Shown here: positions 6,401 to 13,559 of the stretch, piece by piece | How the letters are laid out: each line of letters begins with the position of its first letter | How positions within the stretch are numbered: position 1 is the stretch's first letter | From: Pseudomonadota bacterium | Lineage (GTDB): Bacteria; Myxococcota_A; Polyangia; Polyangiales; Polyangiaceae | Assembly: GCA_023423895.1 (NCBI GenBank) | Contig: JAFAER010000026.1 | Span: 1-14,353 of the forward strand | Direction of reading: 5' to 3' | Length of the DNA stretch: 14,353 bases | The notes under the pieces: model-generated | Seen by the model: the letters and a program-made list of their open reading frames with translations, nothing else | Databases searched by the model: none | Told to the model about the DNA's origin: nothing | Program-made: the position numbers and the translations under genes

Positions 6401-7768
6401 ATGGAGATGCAACTGCCGCGCGTGCTCCCGTGGGTCTCTCTCCTCGTCCTAGCGGCTTGCGAGGGCACGCCTGCGCGAACGTCGTCGACCGGCGGACCGC
6501 AGCCGACCGAAGCCCCGCCCGTCACGACGGCACCCGCGAGCTCGAGCATCCCCGTGAAATCGGAAGACCTACCGCCCAACAAGGCGACCGCGATCGACGT
6601 GAGCACGCCGCCGGCGTCCGGTGAGATCACCTCGGACGTACGCAACGCGAACGGCTTCACGTTCAAGGTGCTCGCGAAGACGAAGAAGCCTTCCGAGAAC
6701 GCGCTCGTCTCCGGCACGAGCCTCCGGAGCGCGCTCGGCACGACGTACATGGGAGCTCGGTCGACGACCGCACGCGAGATGGCGGTCGCGCTCTTGCTCG
6801 ACAACGACGCGAAGATCGCTGCTCGCCTCGCGCGCGCCGAGCTCGACGCGTGGCAGGAGTCAAAAGGCAGCGCGGAGCTGAACATCGCGAACCGGCTCTG
6901 GGTCGACAACGACTTCGCGATCCAGCCCGACTTCGTCAAGACGGCGGAGACAGCGTTCGGCGCGGGCCCGGCGAGCGTCGACTACGCGAAGCCCGAGGAC
7001 GCGCGGAAGGCGATCAACACCTGGGTCGGCGAGAAGACGAAGGACAAGATCCCGGAGCTCTTGCCGCAAGGCTCGGTCGATCCGCGGACCCAGCTCGTCG
7101 TGACGAACGCGATCTGGTTCAAAGGCCGATGGGAGTTCCCGTTCCCGAAGCCCGCGACGAAGGACGAGCCCTTCAAGACGGACGGCGGCAAGAGCGTGAC
7201 CGTGCCGATGATGCATCTGACGGACTCCTTCCGCGCCGCGACGCAGCCGGGGATGAAGCTCCTCGAGATGCGGTACGCGGAGAGCCAGCTCGCGATGCTC
7301 TTCGTCTTGCCGGACGACACGAGCTCCGCGGCGCTCGCGAAGATCGAGTCGAGCATCACGCCGGACACGCTCGAGAAGTGGAACGACGCGCTCGCGACCG
7401 CGCGTGTGAACGTGACCTTGCCGCGCTTCACGTTCCGCTCGGGCGGCGTGATGAACGGCATCCTCCAGGAGCTGGGGATGAAGACCGCCTTCAGCGAGAA
7501 GGCAGACTTCACGGGCATCGCCGATCCGCAGGCGACCGCCGGCGAACGCCTCTACATCAACCAGGTCTTCCACCAGACGTACGTTTCCGTCGACGAGCTC
7601 GGGACGGAGGCCGCGGCCGCCACGGGCGCGACGATGCGCACGACGAGCATGATCACCGGGCCGGTGATGGACTTCAAAGCCGATCACCCGTTCCTCTTCG
7701 TCATCCACGACACGAAACACGGACGCGTCCTCTTCGCCGGACGCGTCGCCAACCCGAAGGCCTCGTGA
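6401..7768 (+). CDS. Serpin-family protease inhibitor lipoprotein (455 aa)
   Basis: Serpins inhibit serine (sometimes cysteine) proteases by a suicide mechanism: the protease cuts the reactive-centre loop and is trapped when the loop inserts into a beta-sheet. ATG 6401 is used because a stop codon lies two codons upstream; ATG 6407 is an alternative, and neither has a good Shine-Dalgarno. Layout: lipoprotein signal ending V-L-A-A-C20; a Thr/Pro/Ser/Ala-rich linker (about 21-75); serpin fold (about 80-452). Marks: S-L-R-S-A-L-G-T-T-Y-M-G-A-R near 107-120, N236-A-I-W-F-K-G-R-W-E-F-P-F, hinge E399-L-G-T-E-A-A-A-A-T408, D428-H-P-F-L-F, and G-R-V-L-F-A-G-R-V-A-N-P at the end. The small-residue hinge is the kind found in inhibitory serpins. 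P1 falls near R413-S416 (MRTTSM); loop alignment to 1-2 residues is uncertain. The Pro of the usual SP motif near the first helix is Gly (VSGTSL). The hydrolase gene follows after 35 nt. Confidence 0.93.
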   Translation: MEMQLPRVLPWVSLLVLAACEGTPARTSSTGGPQPTEAPPVTTAPASSSIPVKSEDLPPNKATAIDVSTPPASGEITSDVRNANGFTFKVLAKTKKPSENALVSGTSLRSALGTTYMGARSTTAREMAVALLLDNDAKIAARLARAELDAWQESKGSAELNIANRLWVDNDFAIQPDFVKTAETAFGAGPASVDYAKPEDARKAINTWVGEKTKDKIPELLPQGSVDPRTQLVVTNAIWFKGRWEFPFPKPATKDEPFKTDGGKSVTVPMMHLTDSFRAATQPGMKLLEMRYAESQLAMLFVLPDDTSSAALAKIESSITPDTLEKWNDALATARVNVTLPRFTFRSGGVMNGILQELGMKTAFSEKADFTGIADPQATAGERLYINQVFHQTYVSVDELGTEAAAATGATMRTTSMITGPVMDFKADHPFLFVIHDTKHGRVLFAGRVANPKAS

Positions 7769-7803
7769 ACGTTTCGGCGGGCCTCTGCCAACGACACCGA
7801 ACG

Positions 7804-8619
7804 ATGACCACCGACCTCACTCGCCGCGCCTTCGTCGTCAGCTCCCTCGCCACGGGGTTCGCGCTCGCCGTGAAGCCCGTCTCCGCGCAGACGATCACGA
7901 CCGATACGACCGGGCTCGTCGCGGGCGAGGTGAAGATCGGGGACATGCCGGCCTATCGCGCGATGCCCGACGGCAAGGGGCCGTTTCCGCTCGTCCTCGT
8001 CGTGCACGAGATCTTCGGCGTCCACGAGCACATCAAGGACGTCTGCCGCCGCCTCGCAAAGGCAGGCTACATGGCGATCGCCCCGGAGCTCTTCGCTCGG
8101 CAGGGCGACGTCTCGAAGCTGCAAGGCTTCGAGGAGATCCTGAAGGTCGTGGGCAAAGTCCCGGACGATCAGGTGATGAAGGACCTCGACGCGACGACGG
8201 CCTGGGCGAAGCAAACCGGAAAGGTCGACGGCAACCGCGTCGCGATCACCGGCTTCTGCTGGGGCGGGCGCATCGTGTGGCTCTACGCGGCCCGCACGAG
8301 CCTCAAGGCCGGCGCCGCCTGGTACGGGCGCATCTCGCATGCGACGAACGCGAACCAGACGAAGACGCCGCTCGACGTCGGCGCCAAGCTGAAGACGCCG
8401 GTGCTCGGCTTCTACGGCGGGCGCGACTCGGGGATCCCGCTCGCGCACGTCGAGCTGATGCGCCGCGAGATCGCGAAGAGCAACAACGGCTCGGAGATCC
8501 TCGTGTACCCGGAAGCCCAGCACGCGTTCTTCGCCGACTACCGCCCGAGCTACTCGAAGGTCGACGCGGAGGACGCCTGGCCGAAGATGCTCGCGTGGTT
8601 CAAGAAGAACGGCGCGTGA
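7804..8619 (+). CDS. Tat-exported dienelactone hydrolase family protein (271 aa)
   Basis: Alpha/beta hydrolase of the dienelactone hydrolase (carboxymethylenebutenolidase-like) family. The catalytic triad is visible: C152 in G-F-C-W-G-G, D208 in G-G-R-D-S-G, H240 in A-Q-H-A-F-F. E69 in V-H-E-I-F-G corresponds to the glutamate that tunes the nucleophile in dienelactone hydrolase. The N-terminus T-R7-R8-A-F-V-V with a hydrophobic stretch and V-S-A28 before Q29 is a twin-arginine signal, so the enzyme should be folded in the cytoplasm and exported by Tat. ATG 7804 is the only start that gives this signal. The upstream GGCGGG is a distant, weak ribosome site. The gene is 35 nt after the serpin stop and is probably co-transcribed. 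The real substrate is unknown; family members hydrolyse varied esters and lactones. No link to aromatic degradation is visible in the neighbourhood. Confidence 0.92.
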   Translation: MTTDLTRRAFVVSSLATGFALAVKPVSAQTITTDTTGLVAGEVKIGDMPAYRAMPDGKGPFPLVLVVHEIFGVHEHIKDVCRRLAKAGYMAIAPELFARQGDVSKLQGFEEILKVVGKVPDDQVMKDLDATTAWAKQTGKVDGNRVAITGFCWGGRIVWLYAARTSLKAGAAWYGRISHATNANQTKTPLDVGAKLKTPVLGFYGGRDSGIPLAHVELMRREIAKSNNGSEILVYPEAQHAFFADYRPSYSKVDAEDAWPKMLAWFKKNGA

Positions 8620-8642
8620 GAGGCGCGTAGGCGGGGCGGCGT

Positions 8643-8818
8643 CCTCGCGCGCGGTCGGTGATGACCTCTCGAACGTGCGCGTTGCCGCGCGTTTCGTCGT
8701 TGGCCTCGGGACGGGTCCGTCGTGACCTCTCGAACGGGCGCGTCGCCGCGCGTTTCGTCGTTGGCCTTCGGGACGGACGCGGCCTCGCGCGCGATCGGTC
8801 ATGACCTCTCGACCGCGC
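8643..8818. repeat. Intergenic composite repeat array with terminator-like hairpins
   Basis: Unit Y (about 52 bp) starts TGACCTCTCGAACG. Near-identical copies lie at 8662-8713 and 8723-8775 (two substitutions and one inserted T in the shared part), and a truncated third at 8802-8818. A second unit X (CCTCGCGCGCG...TCGGT) precedes the first and third Y: 8643-8672 matches 8783-8812 with two mismatches. The order is X-Y, Y, X-Y'. Each full Y contains arms GCGCG/CGCGC with a 4-nt loop (8677-8690 and 8738-8751), followed directly by GTTTCGTCGTT. Downstream of the plus-strand hydrolase these could act as tandem terminators. The array fills the gap between convergent genes. Confidence 0.8.
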
Positions 8819-8901
8819 GGCTCACCGCTGAGCTCGCTTCGGGTGTCGGGTGCGGCCGTTCAGCTACCCAGCAAGATGCGCGGCGCGTGGCTTCGCGCGC
8901 G

Positions 8902-9126
8902 TCACGCCTCTTCGGCGGCTTCCTTCTTCTTCTCGGACTTTTCGGCCTTCTTCGAGACGACGTCGTCCTTGTCGTCGTCTTCGCCGGCCTCCTTCAAGCC
9001 CTGCTTGAAGTTCTTTATGCCCTGACCGAGGCCCTTGCCGATGTCTGCGATGCGGCCGGCACCGAAGAGCAGCAGCGCAATCAGCGCGATGACGATGAGC
9101 TCCGGTGCTCCGAGTCCACCCAGCAT
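8902..9126 (-). CDS. tatA: Twin-arginine translocase subunit TatA (74 aa)
   Basis: Pore-forming component of the Tat system, which exports folded proteins across the inner membrane. ATG 9126 is chosen over an in-frame start 60 nt upstream because GGAG lies 6 nt before it and the protein then begins exactly as TatA proteins do. Marks: G6-A-P-E9-L, one membrane helix (about 9-21), F21-G22 at its end, then an amphipathic helix (I26-A-D-I-G-K-G-L-G through F40-K-Q-G-L-K45), an acidic patch E48-D-D-D-K-D-D and a Lys/Glu-rich tail. Length and order are standard; E9 instead of Gln is also common in TatB-like members. No tatB or tatC lies nearby in the window. The convergent hydrolase gene carries a Tat signal and is a likely client, though nothing shows co-regulation. 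It may be co-transcribed with the membrane protein gene 67 nt upstream. Confidence 0.95.
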   Translation of the reverse strand: MLGGLGAPELIVIALIALLLFGAGRIADIGKGLGQGIKNFKQGLKEAGEDDDKDDVVSKKAEKSEKKKEAAEEA

Positions 9127-9171
9127 GACGTTCTCCGCGGTCCGCTCTTCTTTCGAGCTTCGAGAGGATGC

Positions 9172-9189
9172 CCCGTGTGACCACACGGG
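9172..9189. promoter_or_regulatory. Perfect inverted repeat between the six-helix protein gene and tatA
   Basis: CCCGTGTG (9172-9179) and CACACGGG (9182-9189) with a 2-nt centre, flanked by looser GAGG/CCTC complementarity. It lies just past the stop codon at 9194 and 46 nt before the tatA start on the minus strand. It could be an attenuator or terminator hairpin that lowers read-through into tatA, or a dimeric regulator's operator. No T-tract follows. Confidence 0.45.
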
Positions 9190-9193
9190 CTCC

Positions 9194-10249
9194 TCATTTG
9201 CTATCAGCCAGGCGTCTCTCGGGCAAGGCCGTCACGAGCGCAACTGCACCAATGACGGCAACGAGCGCCGCCAGCGGAACGAGCGCGAACAACACGAGCC
9301 ACGCTCCGGGGGCCGTCTCGGGGACACGAAGCTCGAGCGCACGGAGGGATGCGAGCGCTGCGAGCGGACCGGCCGCACCAATCGCCGCTGCGGCCACACC
9401 TCCGACGCGGCGACGCCGTCCGCGTAGGATCGCCGCCGCGGCCGCTGCCCCGGCGAGGATCGCGGAGCCGGTGACCACCACCGCGCGAAGGCCCGGCGGA
9501 AGCGACGAGGCTCGAGCCCACGGCGCCAGGCCTCGCAGGACGAGCGTGTCGACGCGAACGCGAACGTTCATCTTCGGGCTGGTCGGGCTGCTCGGGCTGG
9601 TCGGGAGCGAGAGACGGGCGTCGGAGAGCTCGATGCGGCGAAGATCGTCGCTCACTTTCGCGCCGTCCGCGGTGAAGACGACGTTGCCGACGGGCGCGCG
9701 CCCGACGAGCCGCGCGCGCTCCTGCGGTCCACCTTCCCTTGGACAGAGCCACGTCGCCGACACGAACGGGATCCCGTGGGTCGCGCCGTTCGTGCACGAC
9801 GCTCGGCCGTCGTCGAGCAGCGCATTGACGACGCGGCCCGGTGCGACGGCCTCGCGTCCGAGCACGAACGACGAGAAGACGAGCACGGAGCCGAACGCGA
9901 CGGCTTGAGGTACGAGCCGCGTGAGCGTGCGCACCGGAGGTTCGCCGAGCGACGCCAGCACGCGTGCCTCGCCGCGCTCGACGAGCCGCTGCGTCGCGAG
10001 CGCCCAACCGACGGGCCATCCCGTGAGGAGCGCAGCCTCGAATGCCACGGCGAGGAGGCTCTTCGCGAACGGGGCGAGAGTGCTCCACGCAATCGTCGGA
10101 TCGAGTACCCAGGGGAGAAGCCGGATGAGCGCTCCGACGAGGGCCGCGCCGAGGATCAACGACGTCGCGGCGAGCGCAAAGCCCGCGGCGGGCAGCGCGA
10201 TTGGATCGATCCGGAGACGGGCGAGGAGCCTCGCCGCCACGTCAGCCAC
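9194..10249 (-). CDS. Six-helix membrane protein, LptF/LptG-like layout (351 aa)
   Basis: Probably a divergent relative of the LptF/LptG (YjgP/YjgQ) permeases, which with LptB extract lipopolysaccharide from the inner membrane. GTG 10249 is chosen because GGAGG lies at 10264-10260; the ATG at 10312 adds a Cys/Arg-rich stretch unlike a real N-terminus. Layout: helices at about 17-46, 60-88 and 109-131; an extracytoplasmic part (about 132-250) with a likely disulfide pair C152/C169; helices at about 254-276, 283-303 and 315-342. The three-plus-three layout, the total length and the segment R88-L-V-E-R-G-E-A-R-V-L-A-S-L-G before helix 3 resemble LptF/G, where a similar loop meets the ATPase. The periplasmic part is shorter than usual and residue identity is low, so another membrane function is possible. 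A TSP/SSP/TSP repeat at 217-225 comes from a 9-bp DNA repeat. Confidence 0.5.
   Translation of the reverse strand: MADVAARLLARLRIDPIALPAAGFALAATSLILGAALVGALIRLLPWVLDPTIAWSTLAPFAKSLLAVAFEAALLTGWPVGWALATQRLVERGEARVLASLGEPPVRTLTRLVPQAVAFGSVLVFSSFVLGREAVAPGRVVNALLDDGRASCTNGATHGIPFVSATWLCPREGGPQERARLVGRAPVGNVVFTADGAKVSDDLRRIELSDARLSLPTSPSSPTSPKMNVRVRVDTLVLRGLAPWARASSLPPGLRAVVVTGSAILAGAAAAAAILRGRRRRVGGVAAAAIGAAGPLAALASLRALELRVPETAPGAWLVLFALVPLAALVAVIGAVALVTALPERRLADSK
9575..9605. repeat. 9-bp tandem repeat inside the six-helix membrane protein gene
   Basis: CGGGCTGGT, CGGGCTGCT, CGGGCTGGT (9575-9601), then a partial CGGG. The unit is a multiple of three, so gain or loss keeps the frame and changes the number of Ser/Thr-Ser-Pro triplets in the extracytoplasmic part. 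Confidence 0.85.
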
Positions 10250-10480
10250 GTCGGCTCGTCCTCCACGACATCGAGTGAAGCAACATACCGAAGTTACACG
10301 AAGAGCCGCCATCCGACGGCTCGCCCGAAGGTCGCAGTGACGTCCGGAGCTTCGAGCTCGCAGCCGGGGACCGTCTGACCGGTTGGGGCCTCCACGGGAC
10401 CTAGCCTTCCGGCCGGCGTGAACGTCGTGTTAGCTTCGGGCACCAACGTTCTAGGCGACTTCCCCTTCTGGACGAACTCC

Positions 10481-11212
10481 ATGGCCACCAAGCACGACGG
10501 AAAGAAGCTCCGCGCAACTGTCCTTGCAGCCCTTGCCGCAGGTGCGATCCTCGCTGTTCCGGGGACGGCCGAAGCGGAGGAGGTCACCCCGACGGCCAAG
10601 GGCATCGTCGGCGGCGCCTTCCTCGGCGGTGAGCTCGTCGTGTTCGGCGAGGCGCTGTTCGGCGTTCGTTCGACGGCCGCGTACGTGATCGGCGCTGGCG
10701 CAGGTGCTGCGGCCGGCGGCGTCGGCGGTTACTTCGTCGAGCAAGCGGTCGATGACGGCCGCATCCCGGCGTACATGCTCGCGGGCGGCCTCGCGCTCAT
10801 GATCCCGGCGATCGTCGTCGCCCTGGATGCGACGCGCTACATGCCGACCGAGGGCGCGCGCGAGGACAAGCCGGTCACCGCTCCGCCGTCCGATCCTGGC
10901 CAGCCGGGTGCAAGCAGCGTCGTCGGTGCAGAGCCCGCCACGCCTCCGGCGACGGTGCCGGGCCCGGGAAGCGCAACGACGCCGACGACGCCGACGCCTT
11001 CCCCGACGCCAGCTCCTGGCGGCGGCGGTGGTGGAACGCAGGCGCCGCGTGCGCCGCAGGCGTCGCTGTTCAACGTTCAAGGCAGTGAGTTCTCCGTGGG
11101 TGTCCCCGTGCCGGAAGTCCGTCCGCTCGTCGGCTCCGTCGAGCGCACGCGCATGGGCGTCGACAACCGCGGGAGCGAGCTGCGCTTTCCGGTCGTTCGC
11201 GTCTCATTCTGA
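10481..11212 (+). CDS. Exported Gly/Pro-rich protein of unknown function (243 aa)
   Basis: Unrecognised. ATG 10481 is chosen over 10418 because it opens a clear Sec signal peptide: K4, K8, K9, R11, hydrophobic residues 12-27, and A30-E-A32 before E33. No strong Shine-Dalgarno is present. The mature part begins with Gly/Ala-rich hydrophobic segments (about 41-61, 66-84 and 97-116; the second contains G-A-G-A-G-A-A-A-G-G), resembling glycine-zipper or small membrane-spanning modules. A flexible linker rich in Pro, Thr and Gly follows (about 125-192). The last 50 residues (S-L-F-N-V-Q-G to R-V-S-F) are mixed polar/hydrophobic and end in Phe, as many outer-membrane-targeted strands do, though a barrel is not evident. 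It may be a small envelope-anchored protein. It diverges from the six-helix membrane protein gene across about 230 bp. Confidence 0.75.
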   Translation: MATKHDGKKLRATVLAALAAGAILAVPGTAEAEEVTPTAKGIVGGAFLGGELVVFGEALFGVRSTAAYVIGAGAGAAAGGVGGYFVEQAVDDGRIPAYMLAGGLALMIPAIVVALDATRYMPTEGAREDKPVTAPPSDPGQPGASSVVGAEPATPPATVPGPGSATTPTTPTPSPTPAPGGGGGGTQAPRAPQASLFNVQGSEFSVGVPVPEVRPLVGSVERTRMGVDNRGSELRFPVVRVSF

Positions 11213-11613
11213 GCGCGGTCGACCGCTTCTACGCCGACGCGCCTCGCGGCGTGCGGCTCTGACGCGTCCGCGGCGCTACGTCGGACGCTCGGCTCGCGGC
11301 GCTTCATCAAAGGCTCGGCTCGGCGTCGCTACGCTCTGAGGCGCTCCTGCGTGCTTGGCGCGCCTCGCTGCGTGGCGTTCGTCCATGGGAGACGGAATCG
11401 TCCTGCAAGGGGAGAACGGAGCCGCCAACGCGATGGGCGGGAGCGCGGCAGAGACGGCTGGTCCCCGCGGCCTGTGACAGGCGTTCCGCGGCGGGAAAAC
11501 AGGCGCTCGCGGCACGAAATCCCGAGGCCGGACGGCTAGAACGCCCCTGTTCCTTTCCGCCGCGCACCGCTGTACCCTCATCGACAAACCTCGAACGATT
11601 CTCGACCAGAAGA
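11213..11613. other. 401-base gene-free region upstream of the kinase
   Basis: No supported gene; open frames are Arg-rich composition artefacts. Immediately after the stop codon at 11210-11212 lies the 12-bp palindrome GCGGTCGACCGC (11215-11226) followed by TTCT, a possible but short terminator. The rest must hold the kinase promoter, but I cannot pick one with confidence. Confidence 0.4.
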
Positions 11614-13338
11614 ATGAACACCTCGCGTAGCGCAACGAAGCCGCAGGATCCCATGCTCGGTCGAGTGGTCGCCGGGCGCTATCGACTAGAAGCGCGGGCC
11701 GGTGAAGGTGGAATGGGCGTCGTCTATCGCGCCCGCCACGTGCTCATCGATCGGGTCGTTGCGCTGAAGTTGATCCGTCCCGATCTGCGAGGAGAGACCC
11801 ATCTTCGCGCGTGGATGTTGCGTGAAGCGCGCGCCGCGAATCGCGTCGACCACGCGCACATCATCGACATCCACGACATCGGGGAGACGGAAGAAGGCGA
11901 GCTCTATCTGGTGATGGAGTACCTCGTCGGAACCTCGCTCTCGAGCGAGCTCGCGAAGGGTCCGACGAACCTCGCTCGTGCGGTCGACATCCTCGAGCAG
12001 ATGTGCGCAGCGCTTGCTCGTGCACACGATCTCGGCGTCGTGCATCGCGATCTCAAGAGCGACAACATCCTGCTCTCGACGCGTGGCGGCCGGAAGGACT
12101 TCGTCAAGATCCTCGACTTCGGGCTCGCGCACCTCGCGATGGACCCGCGCCTTGCTCCGAAGGGCGCTGTCTTCGGAACGCCCGAGTACATGTCCCCCGA
12201 GCAGGCGCGTGGCGAAGAAGCGGGCCCGCCGAGCGATCTCTATGCGCTCGGCGTCCTCTTCTACGAAATGCTCACGGGGCAGCTGCCCTTCCGTTCGAAC
12301 GATCGCGACACGCTGCTCGAGATGCAGCGAAGCGCTCCGCCTCCGAAGCCGAGCGCGATCAAGCCAGACGTCCTTCCGCAGGCGGAGGCGATCGTCCTCA
12401 AGCTCCTCGAGAAGGAGCGTCGCAAGCGGTATCAGGATGCGCATCATCTTCACGAGGAGCTGAAGGCACTCCAGCGTTCGCTTCCGTCCACGCCGTGGGA
12501 AGTGCAGGCCGATCCGCAGAACGCGGCGCCGCCTCCTCCGCCGCCTCCGCAGTCGCCGGGCGTCATCGAGTGGGCGAGCCGCGCAGCACTCTTCTCGCGA
12601 ATGGTCAGCCGCGTGTATCCGACGGGGAACATCCCGCCGGAGGTGCAGGCGGGCCTCGTGCAGGCGTGGGATCTCGCGTCGCGCGCCACGCGTCTCGAGG
12701 GCGAAGTCGCCAGCCACACGCGCAAGCTCGAGTCGCTCGAACGTCGCGGCCGTGCCCTCCGCGCGGAGATCGGCCGAAAGGTCGAGGAGCTCGCCCACGA
12801 GGAATCGCGCGCCCTCCGCGACGCCGCCTCGGAGCAGCACGAGGCCGCGAAGCTGCGCGAGCTCGTCCAGGTCGCCGAGCGCGCCGCAGGCACCGCCAAG
12901 GCGCAAGCCGATCAAGCGGCCCAGCAGGGCGGCAATCCGAACACGCTCCGCGCCATCTACGAACGCACCGGCGCGGCGGCCGCTCTCCTCGAGGCCCGCC
13001 GCGAGGCATTGATGGAGCGTGAGCAGAAGGCCGCCGTCAAAGATCAGCAGGCGCGCGACCTCCGCCGCCAAATCGACGAGCTCCGCGCCCAGCTCGCACG
13101 CTACGCCGAGGCCCTCGAAGAAGACCTCGCCGCCGGCCGCGAGAAGGTCGCCTCTCGCACCCGCGAAGGCCTCAACTTCGAGAAGGCCTTCAGCGACGTG
13201 ACGACGCTCCTCCTCAACCACCTGAAGCAGAAGCCCGAAGCGCGCGATCTCCTCCAGGAGCTGATGACGAACATCCACGCGGGCAACTCGCAGCCAAAGA
13301 ACAACATCGGCCCCGAGAGCCGCGGCCCCAACATCTAG
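11614..13338 (+). CDS. Ser/Thr protein kinase with C-terminal coiled coil (574 aa)
   Basis: Eukaryotic-type (PknB-like) kinase; phosphorylates Ser/Thr on protein partners using ATP. Start: ATG 11614 has only a weak AGAAGA; ATG 11653 (M14), preceded by AGGA, is a real alternative and would begin just before the kinase domain. Kinase domain (about 22-288): G30-E-G-G-M-G-V-V glycine loop, K52 in A-L-K-L-I, E71 in helix C, H144-R-D146-L-K148-S-D-N151 catalytic loop, D168-F-G170, G188-T-P-E-Y-M-S-P-E196 at the end of the activation segment, D208. All residues needed for catalysis are present. A run of seven prolines (306-312) separates it from a long Ala/Glu/Arg/Lys-rich region (about 345-515), probably coiled coil with a break at G439-G-N-P-N, then a short tail. 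No transmembrane helix is seen, so unlike the classic sensor form this kinase should be cytosolic and may dimerise through the coiled coil. Confidence 0.95.
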   Translation: MNTSRSATKPQDPMLGRVVAGRYRLEARAGEGGMGVVYRARHVLIDRVVALKLIRPDLRGETHLRAWMLREARAANRVDHAHIIDIHDIGETEEGELYLVMEYLVGTSLSSELAKGPTNLARAVDILEQMCAALARAHDLGVVHRDLKSDNILLSTRGGRKDFVKILDFGLAHLAMDPRLAPKGAVFGTPEYMSPEQARGEEAGPPSDLYALGVLFYEMLTGQLPFRSNDRDTLLEMQRSAPPPKPSAIKPDVLPQAEAIVLKLLEKERRKRYQDAHHLHEELKALQRSLPSTPWEVQADPQNAAPPPPPPPQSPGVIEWASRAALFSRMVSRVYPTGNIPPEVQAGLVQAWDLASRATRLEGEVASHTRKLESLERRGRALRAEIGRKVEELAHEESRALRDAASEQHEAAKLRELVQVAERAAGTAKAQADQAAQQGGNPNTLRAIYERTGAAAALLEARREALMEREQKAAVKDQQARDLRRQIDELRAQLARYAEALEEDLAAGREKVASRTREGLNFEKAFSDVTTLLLNHLKQKPEARDLLQELMTNIHAGNSQPKNNIGPESRGPNI

Positions 13339-13413
13339 CGCCCGCGCGTCCTCACCACGCCGCCACCAAAGCGCGCCCGCACCTTGGGCGTCGTCGTCCG
13401 CGCGCCCCGCAAC

Positions 13414-13436
13414 CCTACCGACGTTATGTTTCCACG
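13414..13436. repeat. 23-bp motif, copy a
   Basis: Begins CCTACCGACG and ends TTTCCACG, with TTATG between. It is AT-richer than its surroundings. Identical over all 23 bases to the copy at 13466, and preceded by a similar C-x-x-AAC. Confidence 0.9.
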
Positions 13437-13437
13437 C

Positions 13438-13458
13438 GCGCGCCGGCGGCCGGCGCGC
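13438..13458. repeat. 21-bp palindrome between motif copies a and b
   Basis: Perfect 10-bp arms, GCGCGCCGGC (13438-13447) and GCCGGCGCGC (13449-13458), around one base. It should form a very stable hairpin (nine pairs with a 3-nt loop). Read on the minus strand, it lies a few bases after the GTAGG at the end of motif copy b. Confidence 0.9.
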
Positions 13459-13465
13459 CCCAGAA

Positions 13466-13488
13466 CCTACCGACGTTATGTTTCCACG
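13466..13488. repeat. 23-bp motif, copy b
   Basis: Identical to copy a. The starts are 52 bp apart. Followed at once by GGC-CGGC, one arm of the GCCGGC pair at 13489-13494 and 13516-13521. Confidence 0.9.
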
Positions 13489-13536
13489 GCCGGCGCAGTC
13501 GGGGGCGGCGGCGTGGCCGGCAGCGCGCGACGCAAA

Positions 13537-13559
13537 CCTACCGACGTTGTGTTTTCACG
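13537..13559. repeat. 23-bp motif, copy c (two differences)
   Basis: As copies a and b but with TTGTG for TTATG and TTTTCACG for TTTCCACG. It starts 71 bp after copy b. Spacing is irregular (spacers 29 and 48 bp) and the spacers are GC-rich hairpin sequence. Confidence 0.88.

Noticed and set aside
6238..6939. Long 5' extension of the metal transporter frame (532 codons in all)
   Set aside because: It would overlap the serpin gene on the other strand, and the extra residues are not part of the transporter family. The GTG at 6237 gives the expected length.
6850..8619. 589-codon plus-strand frame covering part of the serpin and the hydrolase
   Set aside because: The first half is the serpin read in the wrong frame (Arg/Asp-rich). 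Only the part from 7804 is a real gene, with its own Tat signal.
11686..13278. 530-codon minus-strand frame antisense to the kinase
   Set aside because: The sense strand encodes a kinase with all catalytic motifs. The antisense product is an Arg/Leu/Glu-rich shadow.
13414..13559. CRISPR array
   Set aside because: Only three repeats with unequal spacers (29 and 48 bp). The spacers are self-complementary GC-rich sequence, and no cas genes are seen.
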